A stretch of 64,000 bases of DNA from Micromonospora coxensis (GCF_900090295.1 NZ_LT607753.1:3968001-4032000), one strand, 5' to 3'; counted from the stretch's first letter, positions 1-8,340 are shown. Numbers and translations are program-made. The notes: generated by a model not told the origin, from the letters alone.

Positions 1-2
1 TC

Positions 3-365
3 AACACCGGCCACGATGGCGGGGCGGGCACGCTGCACGCCAACACCCCGGCGGACGTACCGGCCCGGCTGGAGGCGCTCGGGTTGCTCGGCGGTCTGCC
101 CCGGGCGGCGCTGCACGCCCAGGTGGCCGCGGCGCTCCAGGTGCTGCTCCAGGTACGCCGTGGGTCCCGAGGCCGGGTGCTGGAGTCGATCTGCCTGCTG
201 CTCCCCGAAGGGCCCGAACGGCTGGTCACCGTGGTCCCGGTCTGGATCCGGAGCCGAGGGCTCGGGCTGGCCGGTCGGGCGCTCGCCACCCTGCTGCGGG
301 ACCGGGGCGTGGCGGTGCCGCCGATCCTCTGCGAGCCGTGGCCTGGATCGGCGGGTCCGGCATGA
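3..365 (+). CDS. tadA: Tad secretion ATPase TadA/CpaF, C-terminal part
   Basis: This is the carboxyl end of the hexameric ATPase that powers Tad (Flp-type) pilus assembly; the rest lies before the window. The first visible residues, reading TGHDGGAGTLHAN, are the conserved motif of the TadA/VirB11 family that follows the Walker B segment. The approximately 120 residues seen match the family's C-terminal lobe. The stop overlaps the next start as ATGA (362-365), so it is translationally coupled to tadB. It is the first visible gene of a tad operon that runs to 3462. The family call is secure; the exact subfamily (the 'helicase/secretion neighborhood' ATPase) is inferred from the helicase nearby. 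Confidence 0.9.
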   Translation, partial: NTGHDGGAGTLHANTPADVPARLEALGLLGGLPRAALHAQVAAALQVLLQVRRGSRGRVLESICLLLPEGPERLVTVVPVWIRSRGLGLAGRALATLLRDRGVAVPPILCEPWPGSAGPA

Positions 366-1651
366 CGTCGGCGATCTGGACGGTGGCGGCGCTCCTGGCC
401 GCCGCGGCGGTGGTGGTCGCCTGGCCGGCCCGCCGGATCCGACGCCGCCATCGGGCGTTGCTCGGTGCCGGCGTGTCCGCCCGTCACGCCCCGCTCGCCC
501 CTTCCGCACCGACGTCGCCGTCCGCCCTGTCGCCGTCCGCGCCGTCCGCGCTGTCGCCGTCCGCGCCGATGTCGGCCTCGTCGTCCGCGCCGATGTCGGC
601 CTCGTCGTCCGCGCCGATGTCGGCCTCGTCGTCCGCGTCGCTGCTGGCCTGGCCGTCCGCGTCGTCGCCGTCGTTGTCCGTGCCGTCCGCGCCCGTGTCC
701 GCGCCGGTGCCGTCGATCTCCGCGTCCGCACCGCCGGAGTCCTTGACCGTGCCGATGCCGTCCTCCGCGACCGTGGCTGCTGGGCCGCCCCGGTCGGGAG
801 GCCACCCCTCGTCGTCGCGCCCACCGGGGCGGCGGGACTCCCGTCGTCCACCGTGGGTGCCGGAGCCTGCCGCGGTGGACGGCGCGTCCCCGGCGTCCGG
901 CCGCGCTCCGGCGATACGCCGTCGGGCCGGTGACGCGACCGTCCCTCACCGGTCCGGCGCGGCGGTCACCACCACGGCGTCGTCCGGATCGACCGCGACT
1001 GCCCCCGCCCCGCCGCTCGGCGCCGTCCTGCGCCCGTCGAGCCTCGCCCCAGGCTGGCGGCTGCCGGCCCACCGGGGCCGGATGATGCTGCTGGCCGGCG
1101 TGCTCGGCGCGGCTGTCGGTGGCGTCACGGCCGGTCCGGTCGCCGGGCTGCTGCTCGCCGGGTACGCGGTGCTGGGTGCCCGAGCAGTCCACCGGGGCCG
1201 GACGGGACGGCACACCACTCAGCAGCGCCGCCGCCGGTTGGACCAGCTCAGCGCCCTCGCCGCCGACCTGCGGGCCGGTCTGCCCGTCCCGGAGCCGGAC
1301 GGCGACCCGGACCGGCTCGGCCGGCTGACCCGGGCCGCCGTACGGCTCGCCGACCGGACCGGCGCGCCCCTGGCGGAACTCCTCGAACGCGTCGAGGCCG
1401 ATGCCCGGGCGTACGACCGGGGGCTCGCTGCCGCTGCCGCGCAGGCCGCCGGCGCGCGGGCCACCGCGCTGCTGCTGGCCGCCCTTCCGCTCGGCGGGAT
1501 CGGGCTCGGCTACGGCATCGGCGCAGATCCGCTGGCGGTGCTGCTGCACACCCCCGTCGGGGCGGTCAGCGCGGTCACCGCGATGGCCCTTCAGATCGTT
1601 GGCCTGCTCTGGACCGAGCGGCTGGGCCGGCTTCCGGACGGGGACGACTGA
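362..1651 (+). CDS. tadB: TadB-like inner-membrane platform protein with long Ser/Ala/Pro linker
   Basis: It encodes 429 residues, a type II secretion F-domain protein that forms the membrane platform of the Tad pilus with TadC. An N-terminal membrane helix (about residues 4-22) and basic stretch are followed by some 190 residues rich in Ser, Ala and Pro, then a membrane pair near residues 240-280, a cytoplasmic helical part and two terminal helices. The linker is unusual: its DNA holds three exact 24-bp repeats and is likely disordered. I chose the ATG at 362 because it gives the ATGA overlap with tadA and begins with the expected hydrophobic helix. The stop overlaps the tadC start. Confidence 0.85.
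   Translation: MTSAIWTVAALLAAAAVVVAWPARRIRRRHRALLGAGVSARHAPLAPSAPTSPSALSPSAPSALSPSAPMSASSSAPMSASSSAPMSASSSASLLAWPSASSPSLSVPSAPVSAPVPSISASAPPESLTVPMPSSATVAAGPPRSGGHPSSSRPPGRRDSRRPPWVPEPAAVDGASPASGRAPAIRRRAGDATVPHRSGAAVTTTASSGSTATAPAPPLGAVLRPSSLAPGWRLPAHRGRMMLLAGVLGAAVGGVTAGPVAGLLLAGYAVLGARAVHRGRTGRHTTQQRRRRLDQLSALAADLRAGLPVPEPDGDPDRLGRLTRAAVRLADRTGAPLAELLERVEADARAYDRGLAAAAAQAAGARATALLLAALPLGGIGLGYGIGADPLAVLLHTPVGAVSAVTAMALQIVGLLWTERLGRLPDGDD
563..634 (+). repeat. Three exact 24-bp tandem repeats inside tadB
   Basis: A 24-bp unit beginning gcgccgatgtcgg occurs three times without change at 563-586, 587-610 and 611-634. Being a multiple of three it keeps frame and encodes the octapeptide APMSASSS. 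It lies in the disordered linker and is a likely site of repeat-number slippage. Confidence 0.95.
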
Positions 1652-2430
1652 TGGGTCCGGCTGTCGCGGGCGCGTTGCTGTTCGTGGCGTTGGTGGTGGC
1701 CGTACGCCCGGCGGCGTCCCCGCCGGTCCGCCGGCTGCGGCTGCTGGGTGCCGGCACCCCGCGCGCCTCCGACCGGGCCGAGGACGGGGCGGAGCGTTCG
1801 GTGGGAGCGCCGGCCGGACGGAGTCGCCCGTCCTGGTGGCCCGACCCGGTACGCCTCGGCGCAGGGCTGGCCGGGGTGGCGGTCGCGGTGCTGCTCGGCG
1901 GTGTGCCCGGGTGCCTCGCGGGAGTGATGGCCGCGCTCGTGGCGGACCGGCTGCTGCGGCGGATCGAGACCCGGGCCACCCGCGACCGCCGGCTGCGGGA
2001 GGCCGGTGATCTTCCGCTCGCTGCCGACCTGCTGGCCATGGCGCTACGGGCCGGCGCACCGGTGGACCGCTCGGTGCTGGCCGTCGCCGACGCGCTCGGC
2101 GGGCCACTGGCCGAGCGTCTCGGTCGGGTCGGCCGGACGCTGCTGCTCGGCGGCGGCCCGGAGGAGGCATGGGCCCATCTGACCCCGGTGCCCGGCGCGG
2201 AGCGTCTCGTCGCCGCAGCCCTGCGGTCCTCGCGGAGCGGCGCCGCGCTCGCCGGTGCGCTGACCCGGGTCGCCGACGACCTTCGGGCCGACCGGTCCAC
2301 CGCCGCCGAGGCGTCCGCCCGCCGTGCCGGGGTGCTCATCGTGCTGCCGCTGGGGCTCTGCTTCCTGCCGGCCTTCATTCTCGCCGGCCTGGTGCCGGTG
2401 ATCGTCGCCGTCCTCGGCGATGTGCTCTGA
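1651..2430 (+). CDS. tadC: TadC-like type II secretion F family protein
   Basis: This 259-residue membrane protein is the second platform component of the Tad pilus. It has hydrophobic segments at the N-terminus and near residues 65-90, a helical cytoplasmic region containing the family-typical stretch 'LPLAADLLAMALRAG', and a C-terminal membrane helix ending GLVPVIVAVLGDVL. The start overlaps the tadB stop (TGATG, 1649-1653), indicating coupled translation. Length and order after TadB fit actinobacterial Tad loci. Confident family call. Confidence 0.88.
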   Translation: MGPAVAGALLFVALVVAVRPAASPPVRRLRLLGAGTPRASDRAEDGAERSVGAPAGRSRPSWWPDPVRLGAGLAGVAVAVLLGGVPGCLAGVMAALVADRLLRRIETRATRDRRLREAGDLPLAADLLAMALRAGAPVDRSVLAVADALGGPLAERLGRVGRTLLLGGGPEEAWAHLTPVPGAERLVAAALRSSRSGAALAGALTRVADDLRADRSTAAEASARRAGVLIVLPLGLCFLPAFILAGLVPVIVAVLGDVL

Positions 2431-2453
2431 CAACCATCGAGAAAGGACAGACA

Positions 2454-2633
2454 GTGCGCACACTCCGTACCCGAATCCGGACCCGGCTGCGCGGGGACGC
2501 CGGGATGAACACCGCCGAGTACGCCGTCGGCACCCTCGCCGCGGTGGCCTTCGCCGGCATCCTGCTCAAGGTGCTCACCTCCGGCAACGTGCAGTCCGCG
2601 TTGACCGCGGTGATCGACCGGGCCCTGAAGTGA
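2454..2633 (+). CDS. DUF4244 small Flp-pilin-like protein
   Basis: A 59-residue protein starting with GTG at 2454, preceded by the purine-rich Shine-Dalgarno region GAAAGGA at 2441-2447. A short basic leader is followed by GMNTAEYAVGTLAAVAF, a hydrophobic helix with a Glu five residues into the mature region, as in Flp pilins processed by a prepilin peptidase. It sits where the major pilin gene is expected, between tadC and the TadE genes. I infer it is the structural pilin subunit of this Tad system; DUF4244 itself has no proven function that I know of. Its stop overlaps the next GTG (GTGA, 2630-2633). Confidence 0.85.
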   Translation: MRTLRTRIRTRLRGDAGMNTAEYAVGTLAAVAFAGILLKVLTSGNVQSALTAVIDRALK

Positions 2634-2998
2634 GCCCGCGTCGGCGGGCCGGCCGCGACCGGGGCTCGTTCACCGCCGAACTGGCGGCCGGCCTGCCGGC
2701 GCTGCTCCTGCTCCTGCTGACCGGGGTGACGGCGGTCGAGGCCGTCACCACGAGGGCCGCCTGTCTGGACGCGGCCCGGGAAGCGGCGCTCGCCGCCGCC
2801 CGGGGCGCGGACGGCGTGGCCGCCGGTACGCGGATCGCTCCGCCCGCCGCGACGGTCTCGGTGTCGGTCGAGGGAGACCGGGTCACCGCGACGGTGCGGG
2901 CCCCGGTACGCGCCCTCGGCGCCCGGCTGCCGCAGCTCACCGTCGAGGCCACCGCGGTGGCCGCCGTCGAACCGGGATCCCCGGCGGCCGAGCCGTGA
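2630..2998 (+). CDS. TadE-family minor pilin / pseudopilin
   Basis: The 122-residue product starts at GTG 2630 inside the preceding stop codon. After about 10 basic residues comes GSFTAELAAGLPALLLLLL, the TadE-type signal: a Thr-Ala-Glu junction before a long hydrophobic helix. The remainder is a small soluble domain with few distinctive residues. TadE-like proteins are minor pilins or assembly factors at the outer face of the membrane. It is coupled to the gene on each side by 4-bp overlaps. Confidence 0.82.
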   Translation: MSPRRRAGRDRGSFTAELAAGLPALLLLLLTGVTAVEAVTTRAACLDAAREAALAAARGADGVAAGTRIAPPAATVSVSVEGDRVTATVRAPVRALGARLPQLTVEATAVAAVEPGSPAAEP

Positions 2999-3462
2999 CG
3001 GTGGATCAGTCCGGTGCACGGACGCCCAGGGGTCGCTCCGGCACGTGCCCGCCGGCCGGCTGCGGTGGATGCCCGTCGAGGTCACCGCGCCCCGGCCGGA
3101 TCCGAGCCGATCGGTGTCGTCCCGACCGGGGTGGCGCGACGGTGTGCCTGCTCGTCGTCGGCCTGGTGTTCGTGCTGGTGGGTGTCTTCGGCGCGGCGAT
3201 CGGCAGTGCCCGGGTGGCGCGGCACCAGGCCCGGGCCGCCGCCGACTTCGCGGCGCTCGCCGCGGCCGGGCTGGCGTTGCGGGGTGACGCGGCGGCCTGT
3301 GGCGCGGCGGACGACCTGGCCGCCGCCAACGGTGCCCGACTGACCGGGTGCCGACTGGACGGGCTCGACGCGCTGGTGACGGTGCAGGTGCCGGTGACGC
3401 CGCTGCCGGGGTTCCACCGGGCGGCCACCGCCACCGCCCGCGCCGGCCCCGTCCGTGACTGA
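2995..3462 (+). CDS. Rv3654c-type TadE-like secreted/membrane protein
   Basis: A 155-residue protein, GTG start at 2995 overlapping the previous stop (GTGA). It has an unusually long basic N-terminus (about 47 residues, Arg/Pro/Cys-rich) before a single membrane helix (VCLLVVGLVFVLVGVFGAAIG) and the run 'HQARAAADFAALAAA', which is characteristic of the family found with the helicase in the actinobacterial helicase/secretion neighbourhood. Four Cys in the last half could form disulfides outside the cell. The true start could be internal, nearer the helix. Last gene of the tad operon; a strong hairpin follows. Confidence 0.8.
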   Translation: MTVDQSGARTPRGRSGTCPPAGCGGCPSRSPRPGRIRADRCRPDRGGATVCLLVVGLVFVLVGVFGAAIGSARVARHQARAAADFAALAAAGLALRGDAAACGAADDLAAANGARLTGCRLDGLDALVTVQVPVTPLPGFHRAATATARAGPVRD

Positions 3463-3482
3463 CACCGCCCTCGGGTGCGGAA

Positions 3483-3524
3483 GCCGGCCGGGGTGCGCGT
3501 CGTACGGCACGCACCCCGGCCGGC
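3483..3524. terminator. Bidirectional terminator between the tad operon and the LURP-like gene
   Basis: A perfect 15-bp inverted repeat (3483-3497 with 3510-3524, 12-nt loop) lies in the 69-bp gap between two convergent genes. No T-run is needed for such GC-rich actinobacterial terminators. Confidence 0.75.
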
Positions 3525-3531
3525 GGGTGGG

Positions 3532-4110
3532 TCAGCGCCCCTGGAGCGCGTCCAGCCCGATCGCCATCGCGATCACCAGGCGACGGTCGATCTGCGGGTT
3601 CTGCACCTCGACGACGTACCGGTCGCGCAGGCCCCACTTCTTGATCACCGAGAAGACCGGCTGGCCGTTGGCGACGAAGTCGAAGTGGTACGGCAGCCAG
3701 GAGAGCGAGTCGACGAACCTGCGCAGCAGCGCCACCGGCATGCTCCGCTCCTGCCCGGTGACCTGCGGCAGGCCGGGCTGCTCGACATGCCAGGTGGAGC
3801 GCAGCAGCGACTGGGCGAAGTCCTTGCGGAACAGCCCGATCGGGGTGCCGGCGTGGTCGGTGACGTCGTACGTGGCGCCGAGGTCGAGCCGCTGCCGGGC
3901 CTTGAAGCCGAGCAGGGCCTGCTGCTTGGAGTCGTCGGTGTAGATGGTCACCTGCTCCTTGAAGGCGAGCCGCTTCTGCTGCGCGAACGCCAGCAGCTCC
4001 CCCTCGGTGCCGTCGGGCGCCACCGCGTGGACCTGGTACTGGTTGACCATCATCCGGATCCGCTGCCGGATGTGGAACTGGTGCTGGGCCTGCAAACTGT
4101 CGAGCTGCAT
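3532..4110 (-). CDS. LURP-one-related / scramblase-like protein
   Basis: The 192-residue protein belongs to the LURP-one-related (Tubby C-terminal-like) superfamily, small beta-barrel proteins of poorly known function in bacteria. The sequence shows the typical alternation of strands: RQRIRMMVNQYQV near the start, then repeated 'FKARQRLDLGATYDVTD', 'GTPIGLFRKDF' and a C-terminal strand-plus-hydrophobic helix (LVIAMAIGLDAL). I chose the ATG at 4110, which has GGAGGAGAT just upstream, over an ATG 13 codons earlier without one. It probably shares an operon with the small gene at 4158-4364, 47 bp upstream. Confidence 0.75.
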   Translation of the reverse strand: MQLDSLQAQHQFHIRQRIRMMVNQYQVHAVAPDGTEGELLAFAQQKRLAFKEQVTIYTDDSKQQALLGFKARQRLDLGATYDVTDHAGTPIGLFRKDFAQSLLRSTWHVEQPGLPQVTGQERSMPVALLRRFVDSLSWLPYHFDFVANGQPVFSVIKKWGLRDRYVVEVQNPQIDRRLVIAMAIGLDALQGR

Positions 4111-4157
4111 GAAGATCTCCTCCGAAGGGTGCGCCGGAGTCTCGCACAATCCGCTGG

Positions 4158-4364
4158 TCAGCGCCCTCCTTCAAGGGTCGACTTCATCGCCCAGGTGTTG
4201 AGCACCTGGTGGATGCTGCGCAGGCGCTCGTTGATCTGTTCCAGCCGCTCCGCCTGGGCGAGGGTGGCCAGCGCGGAGCCCAGGGCGATCTGCTGGTCGG
4301 GGGTGAGTTTGTCCTGGTCGATCGTGTAGAGCAGGTCGACGGTCTCGGCGATCGTGTCGGCCAC
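4158..4364 (-). CDS. Small helical protein of unknown function (68 aa)
   Basis: I do not recognise a named family. The GTG at 4364 has a near-perfect GAGGAGGA Shine-Dalgarno six bases upstream and gives 68 residues. These are almost entirely predicted helix, with heptad-like spacing in 'ALATLAQAERLEQINERLRSIHQVLNTW', so a coiled-coil or helical hairpin dimer is plausible. It is cytoplasmic (no signal or membrane segment) and lies directly upstream of the LURP-like gene on the same strand, so the two probably form an operon. Confidence 0.65.
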   Translation of the reverse strand: MADTIAETVDLLYTIDQDKLTPDQQIALGSALATLAQAERLEQINERLRSIHQVLNTWAMKSTLEGGR

Positions 4365-4743
4365 GGCTCCTCCTCGACAAAGAAGAACGGCAGGGTCGGC
4401 TGGTCGGTCGGGTGCCTCCGTACCGGGCGGACCGATCGATGGAAGCGCTCCCACAGACCCATTGCCCACATGCCGCGCCGCTCATGCACACATCCCACAA
4501 CCTGGTCCGACGGCCGTGGGTCACCCCGCCGGGTCGATCACCCGCTGCCCACTCACGGACGCCGCGCCGCGCACAGACGCCGCCACTCCGGCCGCCTCAC
4601 TGCTCTGGGGGCGACCTACTGCGGCGGCAGGCCCCCACTGCCGGCCGGCCGCGCGTGCGGCAGACCACCCACACCACCGGGGCGCGTCACGCAACCGAGC
4701 CGCTTCGGCGCAGACGACCGCCCCGACCTGAGGCACGGCAGGG
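4365..4743. other. Intergenic region, 379 bp, with a LacI/CebR-type operator
   Basis: No supported gene. Apart from the operator-like palindrome at 4440-4453 I see no hairpin or repeat. It must hold the promoter of the minus-strand gene at 4364. The helicase gene ends at its right edge. Confidence 0.6.
4440..4453. promoter_or_regulatory. CebR/LacI-type operator candidate
   Basis: TGGAAGCGCTCCCA differs at one position from the perfect palindrome TGGGAGCGCTCCCA, the known CebR-type operator of actinobacterial sugar-utilisation genes. It lies 76 bp upstream of the small gene starting at 4364. There is no sugar operon beside it. Confidence 0.5.
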
Positions 4744-7362
4744 CTACTGCGCCCCCTGCCGAGGCACCTTCGGCCCCGAGCCGCTGCCCGCGTCTCGACT
4801 CGAACCGCTGCCCGCGTCACGCCCCGCGTCGCCGGCCGGCACCGACCCGTCGGCCGCCGTCGACCTGGCGGCCGCCGTCGACCTGCTGGCCGGCATCGCC
4901 CCGCCGGCCGTCGACCCCGCCCCCGGACCACCCCCGGGCGGCACCCCGTTCGTGGCGTCACCGGATGGCGAGGCCACGGGCGTCGGGTCGTCCTCGGGCG
5001 GGGCGGGGAGGTGGGCGAGCACCACCTCGAGGACCCGGACGGCGTCCGGCTTGGACAGTGGGTTGTTGCCGTTGCCGCACTTCGGGGACTGCACGCAGGA
5101 CGGGCAGCCGGACTCGCAGCCGCACTCGGCGATCGCGTCCCGGGTGGCGCGCAGCCAGGCCGCCGCCGTCCCGTACGCGCGCTCGGCGAAGCCGGCCCCG
5201 CCGGGGTGACCGTCGTAGACGAAGACGGTCGGGGCCTCGGTGTCCGGGTGCGCGGCTGTCGACAGGCCGCCGATGTCCCAGCGGTCGCAGGTCGCCATCA
5301 GCGGCAGCAGCCCGATCGCGGCGTGCTCGGCGGCGTGCAGCGCGCCCGGGATGTCGGCCGCCTCGACGCCGGCCAGGGCCAGCGACTGTGGCGACACGGT
5401 GAACCAGACCGCGACGGTGCGCAGTTCCCGGGCGGGCAGGTCCAGCGGCCGGGTGTCGATCACCTCGCCGGAGGCGATCCGCCGGCGCTGGTACGACACC
5501 ACCTGGCTGGTCACGTCCACCTCGCCGAGGAAGAGCCCGACCGGTCCGGCGTCCACGTACGACCGGACCGACGCCACCGAGAGCGAGGTGACGTCCCGGG
5601 CGTGGGTGGACCAGTCCGGCTCCTCGGCGTGCACCAGCGCGCAGCCGTCGGCCAGGTCGAGCGAGTCGACCACGTACGAGACGCCTTGGTGCAGGTAGAC
5701 CGCGCCGGGATGGATGAGGAAGTGCGACGAGCCGCCGTCCACGGTGCCGAGCAGTCGCCCGGTGGCCGCCTCGACCACGCAGACCGGCGCCCCGTCCTCA
5801 CCGCGCAGGTCGACCTCGGGGCGCTCCCGGTGCCGCCAGTACCAGCCGGTCGGGCGTTGCCGCAGGGCGCCCGCCTCGACCAGCGAGTCCACCGCCTCCT
5901 TCGCGCCGTCGCCGAAGAGTTCCAGGTCGGCGGGGGTGAGTGGGGCCTCGGACGCGGCGCAGGCCAACTGCGGGGCGAGCACGTACGGATTGGCCGGGTC
6001 GAGCACGGTCGCCTCGACGGGCCGCCCGAACAGCGCCTCGGGGTGGTGCACCAGATAGGTGTCGAGCGGGTCGTCCCGGGCGACCAGCACGGCGAGGGCC
6101 TCGTCGCCGGAGCGGCCAGCCCGGCCGGCCTGCTGCCACAGCGAGGCCCGGGTGCCGGGCCAGCCGCAGATCAGCACCGCGTCCAACCCGACCAGGTCGA
6201 CGCCGAGTTCCAGCGCGTTGGTGCTGGCGAGCCCGAGCAGGTCGCCGTGCAGCAGCGCCCGTTCCAGTTCCCGCCGCTCCTCGCGCAGGTAGCCGGCGCG
6301 GTAGGCGGCCACCCGGTCGCCCAGCCCTGGCACCGCCTCGTCCAGCGCCCGTCGGGCGTTGGCGGCCACCACCTCGGCGCCGCGCCGGGAACGGACGAAG
6401 GCGAGTGTGCGTACCCCCTCGGCGACCGTGTCGGCGAGCAGGTCGGCGGTCTCCCGCAGCGCCGACCGGCGGACCTGGCGCAGGTCGGCGTCGCTGCCGG
6501 CGGCGTCGGCGGAGGGCAGCAGCGGCGGCTCCCAGAGCGCGAAGGTCACCCCGCCGCGCGGCGAGGTGTCCTCGGTGACGGCGGTGACGGGCAGGCCGGT
6601 GAGCCGGCCGGCCGCCGCCGCCGGGTCACCCGACGTCGCCGAGGCCAGGACGAAGACCGGGGTACGCCCGTACTTCGCGCACTGCCGCCGCAGCCGGCGC
6701 AGCACGTGCGCGACGTGGGAGCCGAAGACACCCCGGTAGGTGTGGCACTCGTCGATCACCACGTACGCCAGCCGGCGCAGGAAGCCGGACCAGTGCGCGT
6801 GCCCGGGGAGGATGCCGTGGTGCAGCATGTCCGGGTTGGTCAGCACGAACCGGGAGTGCCGGCGGATCCACTCCCGTTCGGTGCGCGGGGTGTCCCCGTC
6901 GTAGGTGGCGGGGCGTACCCCGTCGAGTTCCAGGCCGGCGACGGCGCGCAGCTGGTCGGCGGCGAGCGCCTTGGTCGGCGCCAGGTAGAGCACGGTGGCC
7001 CGCGGGTCGGCGAGCAGGGTGGACAGGGCCGGGAGCTGGTACGCCAGGGACTTGCCGGACGCCGTCCCGGTGGCCACCACCACGTTCCTGCCGGCGTACG
7101 CCAGCTCGGCGGCCTCGGCCTGGTGCCGCCACGGGGCGACGACGCCGCGCCCGGCGAGCGCCGCCCGCAGCTCCTCGGGGACCCACCCGGGCCAGTCGGC
7201 CGGCTGCCCGGGGCGGGCCGGCACCCGCTCGACGTGGGTGACCGGGTCGGTGCCGTGGTGGCGGGCGCGCAACCGGCGCAGCAGGTCGCCGGGCGCCGCC
7301 GTCAGCGGTCGACCGGAGCCCGGACCTGCGGATACGGTGGCTGCGGGATTCACGTCCTGCAC
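4744..7362 (-). CDS. DEAD/DEAH-box helicase with C-terminal DUF1998 zinc domain
   Basis: An 872-residue superfamily 2 helicase of the type always found beside actinobacterial Tad genes (the helicase/secretion neighbourhood). Motifs in order: Walker A ATGTASGKS at about 97-105, 'YLAPTKALAADQ' (Ia), DECH at about 204-207, SAT (III), and '[11 protein letters not shown]' (VI). Near residues 745-767 a Cys cluster (CGCESGCPSCVQSPKC) marks the DUF1998 domain and probably binds zinc. The last 75 residues are Gly/Ser/Ala-rich and not conserved. The start is uncertain: GTG at 7362 or GTG at 7353. It is presumed to act on nucleic acid in the cytoplasm, although its link to secretion is unexplained. Confidence 0.9.
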   Translation of the reverse strand: MQDVNPAATVSAGPGSGRPLTAAPGDLLRRLRARHHGTDPVTHVERVPARPGQPADWPGWVPEELRAALAGRGVVAPWRHQAEAAELAYAGRNVVVATGTASGKSLAYQLPALSTLLADPRATVLYLAPTKALAADQLRAVAGLELDGVRPATYDGDTPRTEREWIRRHSRFVLTNPDMLHHGILPGHAHWSGFLRRLAYVVIDECHTYRGVFGSHVAHVLRRLRRQCAKYGRTPVFVLASATSGDPAAAAGRLTGLPVTAVTEDTSPRGGVTFALWEPPLLPSADAAGSDADLRQVRRSALRETADLLADTVAEGVRTLAFVRSRRGAEVVAANARRALDEAVPGLGDRVAAYRAGYLREERRELERALLHGDLLGLASTNALELGVDLVGLDAVLICGWPGTRASLWQQAGRAGRSGDEALAVLVARDDPLDTYLVHHPEALFGRPVEATVLDPANPYVLAPQLACAASEAPLTPADLELFGDGAKEAVDSLVEAGALRQRPTGWYWRHRERPEVDLRGEDGAPVCVVEAATGRLLGTVDGGSSHFLIHPGAVYLHQGVSYVVDSLDLADGCALVHAEEPDWSTHARDVTSLSVASVRSYVDAGPVGLFLGEVDVTSQVVSYQRRRIASGEVIDTRPLDLPARELRTVAVWFTVSPQSLALAGVEAADIPGALHAAEHAAIGLLPLMATCDRWDIGGLSTAAHPDTEAPTVFVYDGHPGGAGFAERAYGTAAAWLRATRDAIAECGCESGCPSCVQSPKCGNGNNPLSKPDAVRVLEVVLAHLPAPPEDDPTPVASPSGDATNGVPPGGGPGAGSTAGGAMPASRSTAAARSTAADGSVPAGDAGRDAGSGSSRDAGSGSGPKVPRQGAQ

Positions 7363-7494
7363 TTTCGCACTGGTGTTCGGGTGGTGAACGACCGGGGGCG
7401 TGGGTAAGGAGGAGCCGCCGCCGGTGACCGGAGGTCACTGTGGCGGGGATGGTTAGATGCCCAGGAGAGTTTACGGCTCTCGGAGGAGGGACTG

Positions 7495-7851
7495 ATGGAG
7501 CTGTCGCTGGCGACCCGCACCGTGGGGGAGCACACGGTGCTCGAGGTCGGCGGTGAGGTGGACGTCTACACCGCACCCCGGTTGCGCGAACGGCTCCTGG
7601 AGTTGATCGACGGTGGGGTCCGGCAGGTGATCGTCGATCTCGGCCGGGTGGACTTCCTCGACTCGACCGGCCTCGGCGTGCTGGTCGGCGCCCTCAAGCG
7701 GCTGCGCGCGGCGGGTGGCTCCTTCGCCCTGGTCTGCGACAAGGAGCCGCTGCTCAAGATCTTCCGGATCACCGCGCTGGACCAGGTCTTCCCGCTGCAC
7801 CCCACGGTCGAGGCGGCGATCGCGGCGGATCCGACCGGCGCCGGCGCGTGA
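7495..7851 (+). CDS. bldG: BldG-like STAS anti-sigma factor antagonist
   Basis: A 118-residue STAS-domain protein. The phosphorylation loop reads DFLDSTGLG with the target serine at residue 57, the same number as the phosphoserine known for Streptomyces BldG. Such proteins bind anti-sigma factors when unphosphorylated and so free sigma factors that drive development and stress responses. The ATG at 7495 follows GGAGGAGGG. The stop overlaps the start of the ATPase partner, and the DEAH helicase lies divergently upstream, as in the Streptomyces bldG locus. The conserved order makes the symbol reasonable. Confidence 0.88.
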   Translation: MELSLATRTVGEHTVLEVGGEVDVYTAPRLRERLLELIDGGVRQVIVDLGRVDFLDSTGLGVLVGALKRLRAAGGSFALVCDKEPLLKIFRITALDQVFPLHPTVEAAIAADPTGAGA

Positions 7852-8285
7852 TGGCGACGGTCCGGCTCTCCTTCTCTCCCGCCCCGGTGCACGTGCGTAC
7901 CGCCCGCCTGGTCGGCGTCGCGGTGGCCCGCCGGGCCGGAGTCCGCGAGGACCTGCTCGACGAGGTGCGGCTGGCCATCGGTGAGGCGTGCACCCGGGCC
8001 GTCGCCCTGCACCGGCAGTACGGGCTGCCGGACCCGGTGCTGGTGGAGATGTCCGACTCGGGGGCGTACCAGGTGCGGGTGGTCGACCGGGCGCCGATCG
8101 AGGCGGGTATCGGCCTGGCCGCGTTGAACGCCGACGAGTTGGCCAACGAGTCGCTCACCGACGAGGCGCTCACCACCGGCGTGGGCTTCGCCCTGCTCGC
8201 CGGTTTCGTGGAGGATCTCCAGGTCCGACCGGTCGACGAGGGTGTCGGGACCGAGGTGCGGATGGTGTGGCCGGTGGGCCGCTGA
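7851..8285 (+). CDS. BldG-partner anti-sigma factor, HATPase (GHKL) family
   Basis: The 144-residue product is an SpoIIAB/RsbW-like serine kinase or anti-sigma factor and the expected partner of BldG. The GHKL fold is visible as 'LLDEVRLAIGEACTRAV' and the C-terminal 'GVGFALLAGFVEDLQV'. In the N-box, the position normally held by the Mg-binding Asn is Arg (EACTRA), so kinase activity may be weak or absent and ATP binding altered. The start is either ATG 7851, in TGATG overlap with bldG and used here, or the adjacent GTG 7848. The two genes are one transcript ending at the hairpin 8302-8340. Confidence 0.82.
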   Translation: MATVRLSFSPAPVHVRTARLVGVAVARRAGVREDLLDEVRLAIGEACTRAVALHRQYGLPDPVLVEMSDSGAYQVRVVDRAPIEAGIGLAALNADELANESLTDEALTTGVGFALLAGFVEDLQVRPVDEGVGTEVRMVWPVGR

Positions 8286-8301
8286 CCGCGTGACGTCGTG
8301 C

Positions 8302-8340
8302 CGACGAGGCCGTGACCCCGAGTGGGTCACGGCCTCGTCG
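8302..8340 (+). terminator. Intrinsic-type terminator after the bldG operon
   Basis: A perfect 17-bp stem (8302-8318 with 8324-8340) with a 5-nt loop, 16 bp after the stop of the anti-sigma gene. Confidence 0.85.

Noticed and set aside
2375..4174. 599-residue minus-strand frame spanning the TadE genes
   Set aside because: It crosses several real genes on the other strand and has no domain.
5011..7407. 798-residue plus-strand frame across the helicase gene
   Set aside because: Shadow of the DEAH helicase, whose motifs are all on the minus strand.
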